Below are positions 7,864-16,242 of a stretch of DNA of 64,000 bases, one piece after another; positions within the stretch are counted from its first letter, which is position 1, and each line of letters begins with the position of its first letter. Under the pieces are notes generated by a model. That model saw nothing but the letters and a program-made list of their open reading frames with translations. It ran no database searches and was not told the DNA's origin. The DNA is from Rhodococcoides kyotonense. Its GTDB lineage: Bacteria > Actinomycetota > Actinomycetes > Mycobacteriales > Mycobacteriaceae. The stretch lies in the NCBI RefSeq assembly GCF_900188125.1, contig NZ_FZOW01000005.1, positions 124,001-188,000 on the forward strand, written 5' to 3'. A program made the position numbers and the translations under genes.

Positions 7864-8680
7864 CTCCCGCGGCGAGGAGATCATCACCCCTCCGAAGGGG
7901 CCGAACCCTTTCCTCGCGAAGTACGACCGATACATCTACGGAGCAGTCGGTCTCGTCGGATTTCTGGTTCTGTGGTGGGCGATAGTCGATTTCGGCTACG
8001 TGTCCGACCTCTACCTGTCCAAGCCCCTCGACGTCTTCACTGCCTTCGTCGACGGCTTGGTCGACGGCACGCTCGCCACGGAGATCTGGCCCAGCGTGCA
8101 GCGAGCCTTGATCGGGTTCGTGCTCGCGCTGGTGTCCGGGATCGCGCTCGGAATCCTCGTCGGATCGGTGAAGATATTCCAGAAACTGACCGAGCCGGTG
8201 TTGCTGTTCTTCCGCAACCTGTCGCTGCTGGCGCTGCTTCCCGTCTTCGTGGTCTTCCTCGGTATCGGTGAGGAGTCCAAGGTCGCGATCGTCTGGTGGG
8301 CGTGCTTCTGGCCGATATTCATCACCGCCGTCGGCGCAGTCTCCAGCGTCGAGCGAATTCTGCTGAACGCCGCACGCACACTGGGTGCGGGCCGTCTCTA
8401 CATCTTCACCCGCGTCGTGCTTCCTGCCGCGATCCCCGGGATCTTTCCCGGTATCAGATTGGCGGCGTCGAACGCATTCACTGCGCTTGTCGCAGCTGAA
8501 CTCGTCGGTGGCGCACAAGGAATAGGTATCTACATCAACAACGCAGCATTGCGTTACCAGACGCCGCAGATGTACGCGGGAATTCTCGCACTGGGTCTGA
8601 TCGGCATTCTGGTGAACGCAGTGATGACCGGCATCGAATGGCGCGTGACCGGATGGCAACGAGGACTCACCAGCAAATGA
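7844..8680 (+). CDS. ABC transporter permease, SsuC/TauC type
   Basis: A 278-residue inner-membrane permease with about six helices. The EAA-type loop ARTLGAGRLYIFTRVVLPAA lies in the cytoplasmic contact region, as in SsuC/TauC/NrtB. I place the start at a TTG (LVTTLDD...) because GGAGGTGG lies 4-5 nt upstream; the frame is open further back to an ATG at 7763, but that extension is arginine-rich and overlaps the ATPase gene by 101 nt. The chosen start overlaps the ATPase by 20 nt. It completes the importer with the two preceding genes. Its stop overlaps the next lipoprotein start (ATGA). Confidence 0.88.
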   Translation: MVTTLDDSRGEEIITPPKGPNPFLAKYDRYIYGAVGLVGFLVLWWAIVDFGYVSDLYLSKPLDVFTAFVDGLVDGTLATEIWPSVQRALIGFVLALVSGIALGILVGSVKIFQKLTEPVLLFFRNLSLLALLPVFVVFLGIGEESKVAIVWWACFWPIFITAVGAVSSVERILLNAARTLGAGRLYIFTRVVLPAAIPGIFPGIRLAASNAFTALVAAELVGGAQGIGIYINNAALRYQTPQMYAGILALGLIGILVNAVMTGIEWRVTGWQRGLTSK

Positions 8681-9582
8681 GATTCAAAGTCCTCGTGGCT
8701 CTCGCTGCACTGCTGGTTCCGGGGTTGGTGGCGTGTGGATCGAACGTGCGCGCCGACGAGGGGTCGTCCGGCGCCGATGTACTGAAGGTGTACGTCGGTG
8801 TCGGCGACGACCGGGAGGTCTTGCAGTTCGCCGTCGACAATCTTCTTCCCGACACCGTGGGCGTCGAATTGATCGACGCGGACGACGAATCGAACGGGAA
8901 GGTGGCTGCAGGTGACGGCGATCTGTCGTACTACCAACACATCCCGGCGTTCGAGGCCGACCAGGAAGAACACGGCTACGACAACCTCAGCATCGTATCG
9001 AAGGTCAATGTCGTTCCCTACGGTCTGTATTCGTCGAAATGGAAGGATCTGGCAGACACAGCCGACTGGCTCAACGTCGATCTCATCGACGACCAAGTCA
9101 CCGGCAGTAGCCTGCCGCACGGGTCCAAGGTGGTTCTGCCCAACACGCCGACCGGCTTCGCGCGCGGACTGTACCTTTTGCAGAGCTCGGGACTGACCCA
9201 ACTCGATCGGCCTTTCGGCGGTACCGAAGTGCAGGACCTGACGGTGACCGAAGCAAACGTCGTCGATTCGCTGCGTCACCTGTCGTTGCTGCCGCTGGAA
9301 TACGGCGAATTCATCGACGGGCTGTACGAGAACTACGATGCCGTCGTACTCACTCCCAAGCAAGCGGAGTCCATCGGACTCGAGCCCGACAAGGACGCGC
9401 TTGCCGTGGAACCGGGCCCGCAGAACCCGTACGCGCACGTGCTCGTCGCGCCATCACGGCTGGCGGGTGACGAGAGAGTCCTCGAACTCACCCACGCGTT
9501 GGAAAGTCCGGACGTGGCCGAATTCCTGAAACAGAACTTCCACGGCGCGAACATTCCCGCCGCCGTGACCGACACCAATTGA
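8677..9582 (+). CDS. NlpA/MetQ-family substrate-binding lipoprotein (orphan)
   Basis: A 301-residue lipoprotein with signal peptide and lipobox LVAC (Cys20). The mature part matches the NlpA (lipoprotein-9) family: YYQHIPAFEADQEEHGY, SKVNVVPYGLYS, and a GSKVVLPNTPTGFARGLYLLQ segment where the family normally reads IAIPNDPTN-GRAL. Members bind D/L-methionine or small peptides for MetNI importers. Here it is encoded at the end of an SsuABC-type operon and no MetN/MetI-like genes follow. It could serve as an alternative binding protein for the transporter just upstream, or for MetNI encoded elsewhere. I chose the ATG that overlaps the permease stop; the frame extends 13 codons upstream without a better signal. 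Confidence 0.87.
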   Translation: MRFKVLVALAALLVPGLVACGSNVRADEGSSGADVLKVYVGVGDDREVLQFAVDNLLPDTVGVELIDADDESNGKVAAGDGDLSYYQHIPAFEADQEEHGYDNLSIVSKVNVVPYGLYSSKWKDLADTADWLNVDLIDDQVTGSSLPHGSKVVLPNTPTGFARGLYLLQSSGLTQLDRPFGGTEVQDLTVTEANVVDSLRHLSLLPLEYGEFIDGLYENYDAVVLTPKQAESIGLEPDKDALAVEPGPQNPYAHVLVAPSRLAGDERVLELTHALESPDVAEFLKQNFHGANIPAAVTDTN

Positions 9583-9602
9583 ACGAAACGAGAGCACGAA
9601 AG

Positions 9603-10310
9603 ATGAAGCATCGTATGTTCCGAGCTGGGGCGGTCGTACTGGCGGCTGCTGTCGGTGGGCTCGCGCTCGCCACCCCGGCATCCGCGCACGTTCGGTCCGG
9701 TGGGTCACCGCTGCCGCAAGGTGGCTACGGCATCGTCGAACTCGTCGTACCCGGTGAGACGGACGGTGCGTCGACGGTCGGGTTGACGGTAACCATTCCC
9801 GACGACGTGAATCTGACTTCTGCCCGGACACAGCCGATCCCGGGCTGGACTGCGAACGCGGAGCGTGAGCAGTCCGGCGGCACCGACCGGGTATCCCGAA
9901 TCGTCTGGACCGCAACAGATCCCGCGTCCGGATATGGCGTCGGCGAATATCAGGTGTTCTCGTTCTCCGCGGGGCCGTGGCCGGAGGGAGTCGATTCCGT
10001 TGCGCTGCCGTCCGATCAGTCGTACACCGACGGTTCGGTCGTCTCCTGGAACGAAGTCGCCGTCGACGAGTCGAGCGAGCCGGAACACCCCGCTCCCGAG
10101 GTGGCTCTTGTGGAAGCCGACGCTGGTCACGGTGACGGACACGGGGCTGCGTCGTCGGACAGCGGTTCGGAGCACCACGACGTGGTGGCGACGTCCGACG
10201 GCTCGGATCGGGTGTGGCAGACCATTTCCGTGGTGAGCCTGGTACTCGCCGTTGCGGCCGTGGCCGGGCTCGGCTTCGTGTTGCGGCGTGGTCGTGGTGC
10301 GGGTTCGTAG
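9603..10310 (+). CDS. YcnI-like copper-binding protein (DUF1775)
   Basis: A 235-residue exported, membrane-anchored protein. The signal peptide ends ...TPASA and cleavage would leave histidine as the first mature residue, as needed for the mono-histidine copper site described for YcnI. The DUF1775 beta-sandwich follows (PGETDGASTVGLTVTIPDDV, IPGWTA). The tail has a His/Asp-rich stretch (HGDGHG...EHHDV) likely to bind metal, then a single C-terminal helix and a basic end. It probably passes copper to the CopC-CopD fusion encoded directly downstream. I start at the ATG giving a clean signal peptide; a TTG 24 nt upstream is in frame. Confidence 0.88.
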   Translation: MKHRMFRAGAVVLAAAVGGLALATPASAHVRSGGSPLPQGGYGIVELVVPGETDGASTVGLTVTIPDDVNLTSARTQPIPGWTANAEREQSGGTDRVSRIVWTATDPASGYGVGEYQVFSFSAGPWPEGVDSVALPSDQSYTDGSVVSWNEVAVDESSEPEHPAPEVALVEADAGHGDGHGAASSDSGSEHHDVVATSDGSDRVWQTISVVSLVLAVAAVAGLGFVLRRGRGAGS

Positions 10311-11835
10311 TTTCTCGGTCCTGCTGTTCGGAGTTGTCACAGCACTGCTCCTCGGATCGGGATTGGCATCGGCGCATGCGAGTCTGATCTCGACGTCACC
10401 GACCACCGGCACACACGTCGACAAAGCACCGAGCGAACTGGTGCTACAGCTGAACGAGCCGGTGACGCTCATCGAGGGATCGGCGCAACTGATCGACGGC
10501 GACGGTGGGGTGGCCGAGCTGGCCGAGGTGAGGGTCGACGACGGTCAGCGGCGCATCGTGCTGCTTCCCGCCGAGGAGATTGCGGACGGGGCCTACCTGG
10601 CGACCGCGCGGGTGGTGTCGGCGGACACGCATGTGGTGTCGCTGTCGATCCAGTTCACCGTGGGTTCGGTCACCGCGCAAGGATCGTTCGCGACGGACTC
10701 GGGCCGAGGTGTCGAGCAGTACTTGAACTATCCCAGTAAGACCCTGGCGTACCTGGGGCTCGTGTTCTCGTCGGGCCTCCTGCTGGCGTCGCTGTGGGTG
10801 TGGAGGTCCGCTCCTGGGCTCGTCCGATTTCGGTGGGTGTACCGCATCGGGGCCGGAGCTCTCGCGGCAGGTCTGGCGGGGCGGCTGTTCGTGCTCGTCG
10901 CGCAGCAGTCGGGTGGGGTGGATCGCATCTCGTTCGGCAGCGTGCGGACCGTGTCGACGGCTCCCAATGGGGTCGCCATCGCGGTTGCCGTCGTGGTGTC
11001 GGTCGTCGCGATCGTCGTTCCTCCTGGCCGAGGGCGTGGTTCGGGTGCGCTGGGAGTTGTCCAGGCTGCTGTCGCGGTAGTGGCGGTGACGCTCGGTGGG
11101 CATGGTGGATCGGCGGGTGGGTGGCCGTGGTCGTTCCTCGCGACGGTCCTTCACGTCTACGGGATCACGGTGTGGCTCGGTGGTCTCGCGGTGATGTTGC
11201 TCGTGCTGCGCGCAGCACCCCAACTACGTCGGTGGCACGTTGTGGCCGTGGTACACGTCGGGTTGGCGGTCGTCGCGGGTCTAGTGTTGTCCCTCTTGCA
11301 GATTCGTCCCATCGGAGCATTGTGGGGGACGGCATACGGGCTCGTGCTGCTGGCCAAAGTGTTCGTCGTGGTGGTCGTCGTAGGACTCGGATATCTGGCC
11401 TTCCGGCATTTTCGTCGTCGAACACTGCTTGTGGAAAGTGTTGCAGCGGTGTCTGTTCTGGCGTTGACGTCGGTGTTGTCCACATTGGCGCCCGCGAAGG
11501 ATGTGTACACCACCGATATCGCGACCACGCTCGACTTCGGCTCGTCCGAGGTGCTGGATATCGGGATCGACTCGATACGGCGTGGACCTCAGCAGCTCAC
11601 CATCTCCTATCCCTCGACCGATGGATCGGTCTCGGTCAGTGTGGATCTGTCGTCCTCGGCGGCCAACGTCGCTCGGTTGCCCGTCGCGCTCACCGGGGCG
11701 ACCGACGAGGGCGGCGACCTCGTGTGGCGCAGCGACGGTCTCATCGTCCCTGCGCCCGGGGAGTGGAAGGTGACCGTACGGTTCGACGGCTCCCATGGGC
11801 CGAAGGTGGCGTCGTTCTACTACGACGCCCTGTGA
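10294..11835 (+). CDS. CopC-CopD fusion copper transport protein (YcnJ-like)
   Basis: About 513 residues. A signal peptide ending LASA is followed by His as the mature N-terminus, then a CopC domain with the Cu(II) site visible as N-terminal His and the DTH motif in SADTHVVS. Next come about eight membrane helices of the CopD domain, with conserved His in GGHGGS and HVYGITVWLGG. A final extracytoplasmic beta domain of about 110 residues resembles the C-terminal domain found in other actinobacterial CopC-CopD proteins. It probably takes up copper with the YcnI protein encoded upstream. The start is uncertain: GTG codons at 10288, 10294 and 10297 are all in frame and overlap the ycnI-like stop. 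Confidence 0.87.
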   Translation: MVRVRSFSVLLFGVVTALLLGSGLASAHASLISTSPTTGTHVDKAPSELVLQLNEPVTLIEGSAQLIDGDGGVAELAEVRVDDGQRRIVLLPAEEIADGAYLATARVVSADTHVVSLSIQFTVGSVTAQGSFATDSGRGVEQYLNYPSKTLAYLGLVFSSGLLLASLWVWRSAPGLVRFRWVYRIGAGALAAGLAGRLFVLVAQQSGGVDRISFGSVRTVSTAPNGVAIAVAVVVSVVAIVVPPGRGRGSGALGVVQAAVAVVAVTLGGHGGSAGGWPWSFLATVLHVYGITVWLGGLAVMLLVLRAAPQLRRWHVVAVVHVGLAVVAGLVLSLLQIRPIGALWGTAYGLVLLAKVFVVVVVVGLGYLAFRHFRRRTLLVESVAAVSVLALTSVLSTLAPAKDVYTTDIATTLDFGSSEVLDIGIDSIRRGPQQLTISYPSTDGSVSVSVDLSSSAANVARLPVALTGATDEGGDLVWRSDGLIVPAPGEWKVTVRFDGSHGPKVASFYYDAL

Positions 11836-12004
11836 TGCTGCACAGCCGCACTTTCCTTCTCGATGATCGGAATGGTTTCGCACCGGCCGAGATTGGGCGA
11901 GACTCGTCGAGGTGACAGTGGTGATCATCTCGATGCGCCACTGATGACGTCGTCGATCCGGGCGGGGTGAGACACCATCGGATACACGAAGGAATGGACA
12001 ACAG

Positions 12005-13075
12005 ATGAGTTACCGCACGCTGGGCAAGACCGGAGTCAAAGTCAGTCAGCTGACGCTCGGCGCGATGAACTTCGGTTCACGATCCGGAGCCCTGAGTGAC
12101 CACGACGAAGCAATTTCGATCATCCACCACGCGTTCGATTCCGGTATCAACATCGTCGATACTGCGGACTCGTACTCGCAGGGGGAGAGCGAGGAGATCG
12201 TCGGCAAGGCGATCAAGGGACGTCGTGACGACGTCATTCTCGCCACCAAGTTCCACAGCCAGTGGAGCGACGGCATCAACACTCGCGGCAGCTCGCGCCG
12301 CTGGATCTTCCAGGAGGTCGAGAATTCGCTACGTCGCCTGGACACCGACTACATCGATCTGTACCAGCAGCACAAGCCCGACCCCGAGGTCGACATCAGC
12401 GAAACCGTTTGCGCACTCGATGATTTGGTGCGTCAGGGCAAGATCCGCTACTACGGAACGACGACGAACGAACCGCACCTTCTCGTCGAGGCGCAGTGGG
12501 CCGCGGCACGTGACGGTCGCAGCAAGCCGGCCACCGAGCAGGCGCCGTACTCGATTCTCGCTCGCGGAGCCGAGCGCGCAGTGTTCCCTGTCGCCCAGAA
12601 GTACGACCTCGGTGTGCTCACCTGGAGTCCGCTTGCGGGCGGATGGCTTTCGGGTCGGCACGTCGAGGGAAGCGAAGCTCCGGCTTCGGCTCGCGCCGCA
12701 CGTATTCCGGCCCGCCACGACCCCGCGCTGCCGATCAACCGCACCAAGCGCGAACTGGCGATCAAGCTCGGCGACATCGCACGTGATGCCGGACTGGCGC
12801 TGCCCGAGTTGGCGGTCGCGTTCGTGCTGAACCACCCGGCCGTGTCCAGCGTCCTCGTCGGCCCTCGGACTCGCCAGCACCTCGACAGTCTCCTCGCCGT
12901 CCCGGAGATCGTGCTCGACGAGTCGATCCTCGATGCCGTCGACGAGGTCGTGCCTCCAGGTATCACCGTCAACCGCGCCGACGAGGGATGGATCCCGCCC
13001 TGGCTGACGAGCGATAAAGAAGGACGTCGACGCGTCCGTCCTTACCGCCCGACTGCGGTTCTCGCCGGCGCCTGA
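12005..13075 (+). CDS. Aldo/keto reductase
   Basis: A 356-residue NADPH-dependent aldo/keto reductase. The TIM-barrel catalytic tetrad is visible: Asp in VDTAD, Tyr in SYSQGE, Lys in LATKFHSQ and His in LYQQHKPD. The family signature MSYRTLGKTGVKVSQLTLGAMNFG opens the protein, and the cofactor-binding end includes SSVLVGPRTRQHLD. It reduces aldehydes or ketones; the substrate is unknown. An AAGGA element precedes the ATG, and a DszC-like monooxygenase follows 44 nt downstream. It might reduce an aldehyde released by desulfonation, which is inference from position only. Confidence 0.92.
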   Translation: MSYRTLGKTGVKVSQLTLGAMNFGSRSGALSDHDEAISIIHHAFDSGINIVDTADSYSQGESEEIVGKAIKGRRDDVILATKFHSQWSDGINTRGSSRRWIFQEVENSLRRLDTDYIDLYQQHKPDPEVDISETVCALDDLVRQGKIRYYGTTTNEPHLLVEAQWAAARDGRSKPATEQAPYSILARGAERAVFPVAQKYDLGVLTWSPLAGGWLSGRHVEGSEAPASARAARIPARHDPALPINRTKRELAIKLGDIARDAGLALPELAVAFVLNHPAVSSVLVGPRTRQHLDSLLAVPEIVLDESILDAVDEVVPPGITVNRADEGWIPPWLTSDKEGRRRVRPYRPTAVLAGA

Positions 13076-13119
13076 CTCGCGCCTTCCATCGAATTCACCG
13101 ACCACTCCAGGAGTTTCGA

Positions 13120-14406
13120 ATGTCCACGTCTCTCATCGCGGATGCGCCACTGACCGACGACGAACTGCTCGATCGGTTTCGGCCGATCTTCGAGCGCATC
13201 GCCGAGGGCGCGCTGGAACGAGAAAAAGTTCGACGCGTCCCGATCGAGGAAGCGACGTGGTTGCGCGACAGTGGTTTCGGCGCGATCCGTGTGCCACGCG
13301 AATTCGGCGGGCTCGGCGCGACTCAGCGACAGTTGTTCACGCTTCTCATCGAACTCGGTGCGGCCGAATCGAATTTGGTGCAGGCGCTACGTGTCCACTT
13401 CCGATTCACCGAAGACCGACTCCGAGAACGGGACACCGAGCGTGGACAGTTCTGGCTTCGGAGAATCGCCGACGGCGCGATCGTCGGTAATGCAAGCAGC
13501 GAGCGCGAGGGCAACGTCCGCGGACGGACGAATACGACGTTGCGTGCGAATGGCGATACCTTCCTGCTCAACGGCACCAAGTACTACAGCACGGGAAGCC
13601 TGTACGCGGACTACATTTCGGTTGCCGTCACCGACGACGACGGTCAGCGCGTCACCGCGTTGGTCCGCAGTGACGCGCCAGGGCTCCGCTTGATCGACGA
13701 CTACTCCGGCTTCGGCCAGCGCACGAGCGGAAGTGGTACGACGATCTTGACCGACGTCGTCGTACAACCCCAGGACATCATCGGTCGACAGGAAGTTCAG
13801 GGCGGTCAACTCGCCGGCTTGCAGTTGACCCACCTGGCCGCTCTGTCGGGGATCGTGCGTGCTGCGGTCGACGAGACGGCGGAGTTCGTTCGGCGCAGGC
13901 GTCGCTCGTACAGTCAGGGCAATGCGGATCTGCCGCGCGAAGACCCCCAGGTACAACAAGTCATCGGCCGGGTCGATGCCGTCGCGTATGCCACCAAGCA
14001 GATCGTGCTGGGTGCTGTCGGCGAACTCGATGCGGCGACCGACGCACGATTCGCGCTGCGCGTCACGGCACCGGAGGACAGGACTCCCGAAGCCGAAGCA
14101 GCAGTGAAGAAACTGGAGTTGGCCGCCGAACTCGGGGCCTACCGAGCACAGACGACAGTGATCGACCTTGCGCTCCGAGCCACCGCGGAGGTCTTCGAGG
14201 TCGGCGGATCCTCGGCGCTGGACGAGAGCCTCCACCTCGATCGGCACTGGCGAAACGCCCGCACCTTGTCGTCGCATAATCCGGCTATCTACCGTGAGAG
14301 AGGGATCGGCGACTTCGTGTTGAACGGCACCGAACCAGTGCATGTCCCGTCCGTCGGCATCGCTCCAGCCTTGGCCGAACCGGGCGCGGCGCTCGCTACA
14401 CCGTGA
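13120..14406 (+). CDS. DszC/SfnB-like flavin monooxygenase (acyl-CoA dehydrogenase fold)
   Basis: A 428-residue protein with the acyl-CoA dehydrogenase fold but the sequence style of the DszC/SfnB group, which are FMNH2-dependent monooxygenases acting on organosulfur compounds. Supporting segments are WLRDSGFGAIRVPREFGGLGA, LNGTKYYSTGSLYADYISV and GFGQRTSGSGTTILTDVVV; the last matches DszC-type enzymes well. The catalytic Glu of true acyl-CoA dehydrogenases is not apparent at the C-terminus. A GGAG sequence precedes the ATG. It fits the sulfur theme of the region, either with a dimethylsulfone or alkanesulfonate-type substrate. Its end overlaps the convergent SDR gene by 11 nt. Confidence 0.86.
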   Translation: MSTSLIADAPLTDDELLDRFRPIFERIAEGALEREKVRRVPIEEATWLRDSGFGAIRVPREFGGLGATQRQLFTLLIELGAAESNLVQALRVHFRFTEDRLRERDTERGQFWLRRIADGAIVGNASSEREGNVRGRTNTTLRANGDTFLLNGTKYYSTGSLYADYISVAVTDDDGQRVTALVRSDAPGLRLIDDYSGFGQRTSGSGTTILTDVVVQPQDIIGRQEVQGGQLAGLQLTHLAALSGIVRAAVDETAEFVRRRRRSYSQGNADLPREDPQVQQVIGRVDAVAYATKQIVLGAVGELDAATDARFALRVTAPEDRTPEAEAAVKKLELAAELGAYRAQTTVIDLALRATAEVFEVGGSSALDESLHLDRHWRNARTLSSHNPAIYRERGIGDFVLNGTEPVHVPSVGIAPALAEPGAALATP

Positions 14407-15190
14407 ATCTTCCGCCATTGCTCAGCAGAACCGCGCCGATCACGTTCGCGGCACCGTCCGACGCGAGATAGGCGATGTTGTCGGCCAGCTCCTCGGCGGT
14501 GGCGTAACCCCGAAAACCGTTCTGCGTCATTGCCGCTCGCAGACGCTCCGGGGTCCGTTGTGCCATTCCGGTGTCGACGGGCCCCGGCGCGACGGTGTTC
14601 ACGCGAATGCCGAAGGGGGCCACTTCCTTGGCCACCGCTTGGCTGAGAGCGTGAACACCGGCTTTCGACGCGGCGTAGTGGGGATAGCCGGTGAGTGTGT
14701 CGAACGCGGAGGATGAACCGACCGTCACGATCACACCGGCTCGGTTCGGTTTCATCACCCGGACCGCTTCCCGAAGCACGTGGAATGTGCCGTCGAGATT
14801 GACGTTCATGATGCGGCGCCAATCCTCGTCGTCCAGATGCGTCAACACGTCGACGGGTTCGCCTCGGTCGGCGGCGTCGTAGGTTCGTTGCTTGCTCTTG
14901 GGATCGTCGATCCCGGCGGCATGAACGACGACATCCAGTGTGCCGTGCGCGGCGAGAACATCGGTGAACATATCCCTGACGCCCGTAGAATCGCCGACGT
15001 CGAGGGCTACTGCATGTCCGACGCGAAGGGAGTCGGCTGCTCGTGTCGCAGCGCCGAAATCGATGTCGCACAGAAACACTGACGCAGCGCCGCGTTCGGC
15101 GAACAGCCGGGCAGTGGCAGCGCCGATTCCGGAACCTGCGCCGGTAACGACGACGACTTTTCCGTCGAACTGCATGTCCGGGCCGGTCAC
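14396..15190 (-). CDS. Short-chain dehydrogenase/reductase
   Basis: A 264-residue SDR with NAD(P) motif TGAGSGIG (16-23), HAAG in place of NNAG (90-93), catalytic Ser 159-161 and Y172-x3-K176. An acidic residue after the second strand (CDID) favours NAD(H). There is an insertion of about 20 residues around 97-117 (DPKSKQRTYDAADRG) compared with the classical SDR length. It starts at a GTG overlapping the stop of the upstream binding-protein gene (GTGA), so the two are co-translated. It is the last gene of a three-gene unit with that lipoprotein and an ene-reductase. Confidence 0.9.
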   Translation of the reverse strand: MTGPDMQFDGKVVVVTGAGSGIGAATARLFAERGAASVFLCDIDFGAATRAADSLRVGHAVALDVGDSTGVRDMFTDVLAAHGTLDVVVHAAGIDDPKSKQRTYDAADRGEPVDVLTHLDDEDWRRIMNVNLDGTFHVLREAVRVMKPNRAGVIVTVGSSSAFDTLTGYPHYAASKAGVHALSQAVAKEVAPFGIRVNTVAPGPVDTGMAQRTPERLRAAMTQNGFRGYATAEELADNIAYLASDGAANVIGAVLLSNGGRFTV

Positions 15191-16242
15191 TGGAACACCG
15201 CTTCCAGCTCGTCGCGGTACTTCGCTGCACCGTCGCCGGTGGTGACATCGGGATTCTGATCAGCGACGTCTTGGGCGACCGCGATGGACCCGTCGATTCC
15301 GGGGAGCGCTGCTCCGTACCCGACCGACGTCGCTTCTTGTCCTTCGCGCGTGACCATGAAATCCGCCAGCACTTGTGCGGCATTCGGGTGCGGGGCCGAA
15401 CCGAGCGCGAGGCCGTACCACCGGGCTCCCCAGATGTGCTCGCCGGCAAACCATTCCACGGGAGCACCGGATTCCTTGGCCGGCAGCATCGGATCGGACA
15501 TCAAGCCGACGCTGATCTCACCCGACGTGAGAGCTTGCCCGAGAGGCTGATTGCTCGGATAGATGCGGGGATCCAACGCGGCGATCGATTCGAGGAACTG
15601 TCTGCCGCCGTAGTGGTCCTCCAGATGCGCGTAATAGTCGAGATAGGTCGGCGACGTGCTCGGGCTGACGATGCCGATCTTGCCCGCGAGCGCCGGATTC
15701 AGAAAGTCGTCGGCGGACTGTATTCCGCCGGGCACAAGGTCTGTGTTCCAACCGAAACCGAGAACGACGGCTCCCTCGAGGAAGAAACGGTCGGCGACGA
15801 CGCTGGTCTCCCGGTCGTAGTCCGAATTGTCGAAACTGGGTCCGATGATATCGACTGCTGCGTCCGAATCTTCGTTGGCGTCCATCCACGTCACGTCGGT
15901 GATGACTGCTACGTCGCCGATTCCGCGGCCGGAACGTCCTTCGGCGTCCATCTTCGACAACAGATCGGCGTCGACGCCGCGTACGACTTCGAGGTCGATT
16001 GCCGGGTAGCGCGATTCGAATGCAGCTTCGAGCGCCGCGAGCCGCGGTGCGGCCTGCGTCGAATACAACGTGACGGCGCCCTCGGCGTTGGCGGCGGCAA
16101 CGACGTCGTCCCACGAGCCGTCGACCGGCTGCGCAGGTCCGGCTGAGCTACTGCTACAGGCAGTCAGAGCAAGCGCAGCAGATGCGACGAATAGTGTCGC
16201 GCGGGTCATGAATTGGTTCGGCATGGAGGGTGTTCCGTTCAT
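15187..16242 (-). CDS. Fe(III)/polyamine-type ABC substrate-binding lipoprotein, paralog 1
   Basis: A 351-residue lipoprotein with lipobox LTAC (Cys29). It belongs to the periplasmic-binding group of AfuA/FbpA/PotD and shares the N-terminal block GSWDDVVAAANAEG followed by TLYSTQ with two other lipoproteins in this window, at 20.6 and 45.7 kb. It is the most divergent of the three. No permease or ATPase is adjacent on this strand. It probably feeds the importer encoded at 22.4-25.3 kb. The start is chosen at the ATG overlapping the stop of the upstream gene (ATGA). The true ligand is unknown; the catabolic setting argues for a carboxylic acid rather than iron. Confidence 0.88.
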   Translation of the reverse strand: MNGTPSMPNQFMTRATLFVASAALALTACSSSSAGPAQPVDGSWDDVVAAANAEGAVTLYSTQAAPRLAALEAAFESRYPAIDLEVVRGVDADLLSKMDAEGRSGRGIGDVAVITDVTWMDANEDSDAAVDIIGPSFDNSDYDRETSVVADRFFLEGAVVLGFGWNTDLVPGGIQSADDFLNPALAGKIGIVSPSTSPTYLDYYAHLEDHYGGRQFLESIAALDPRIYPSNQPLGQALTSGEISVGLMSDPMLPAKESGAPVEWFAGEHIWGARWYGLALGSAPHPNAAQVLADFMVTREGQEATSVGYGAALPGIDGSIAVAQDVADQNPDVTTGDGAAKYRDELEAVFQ

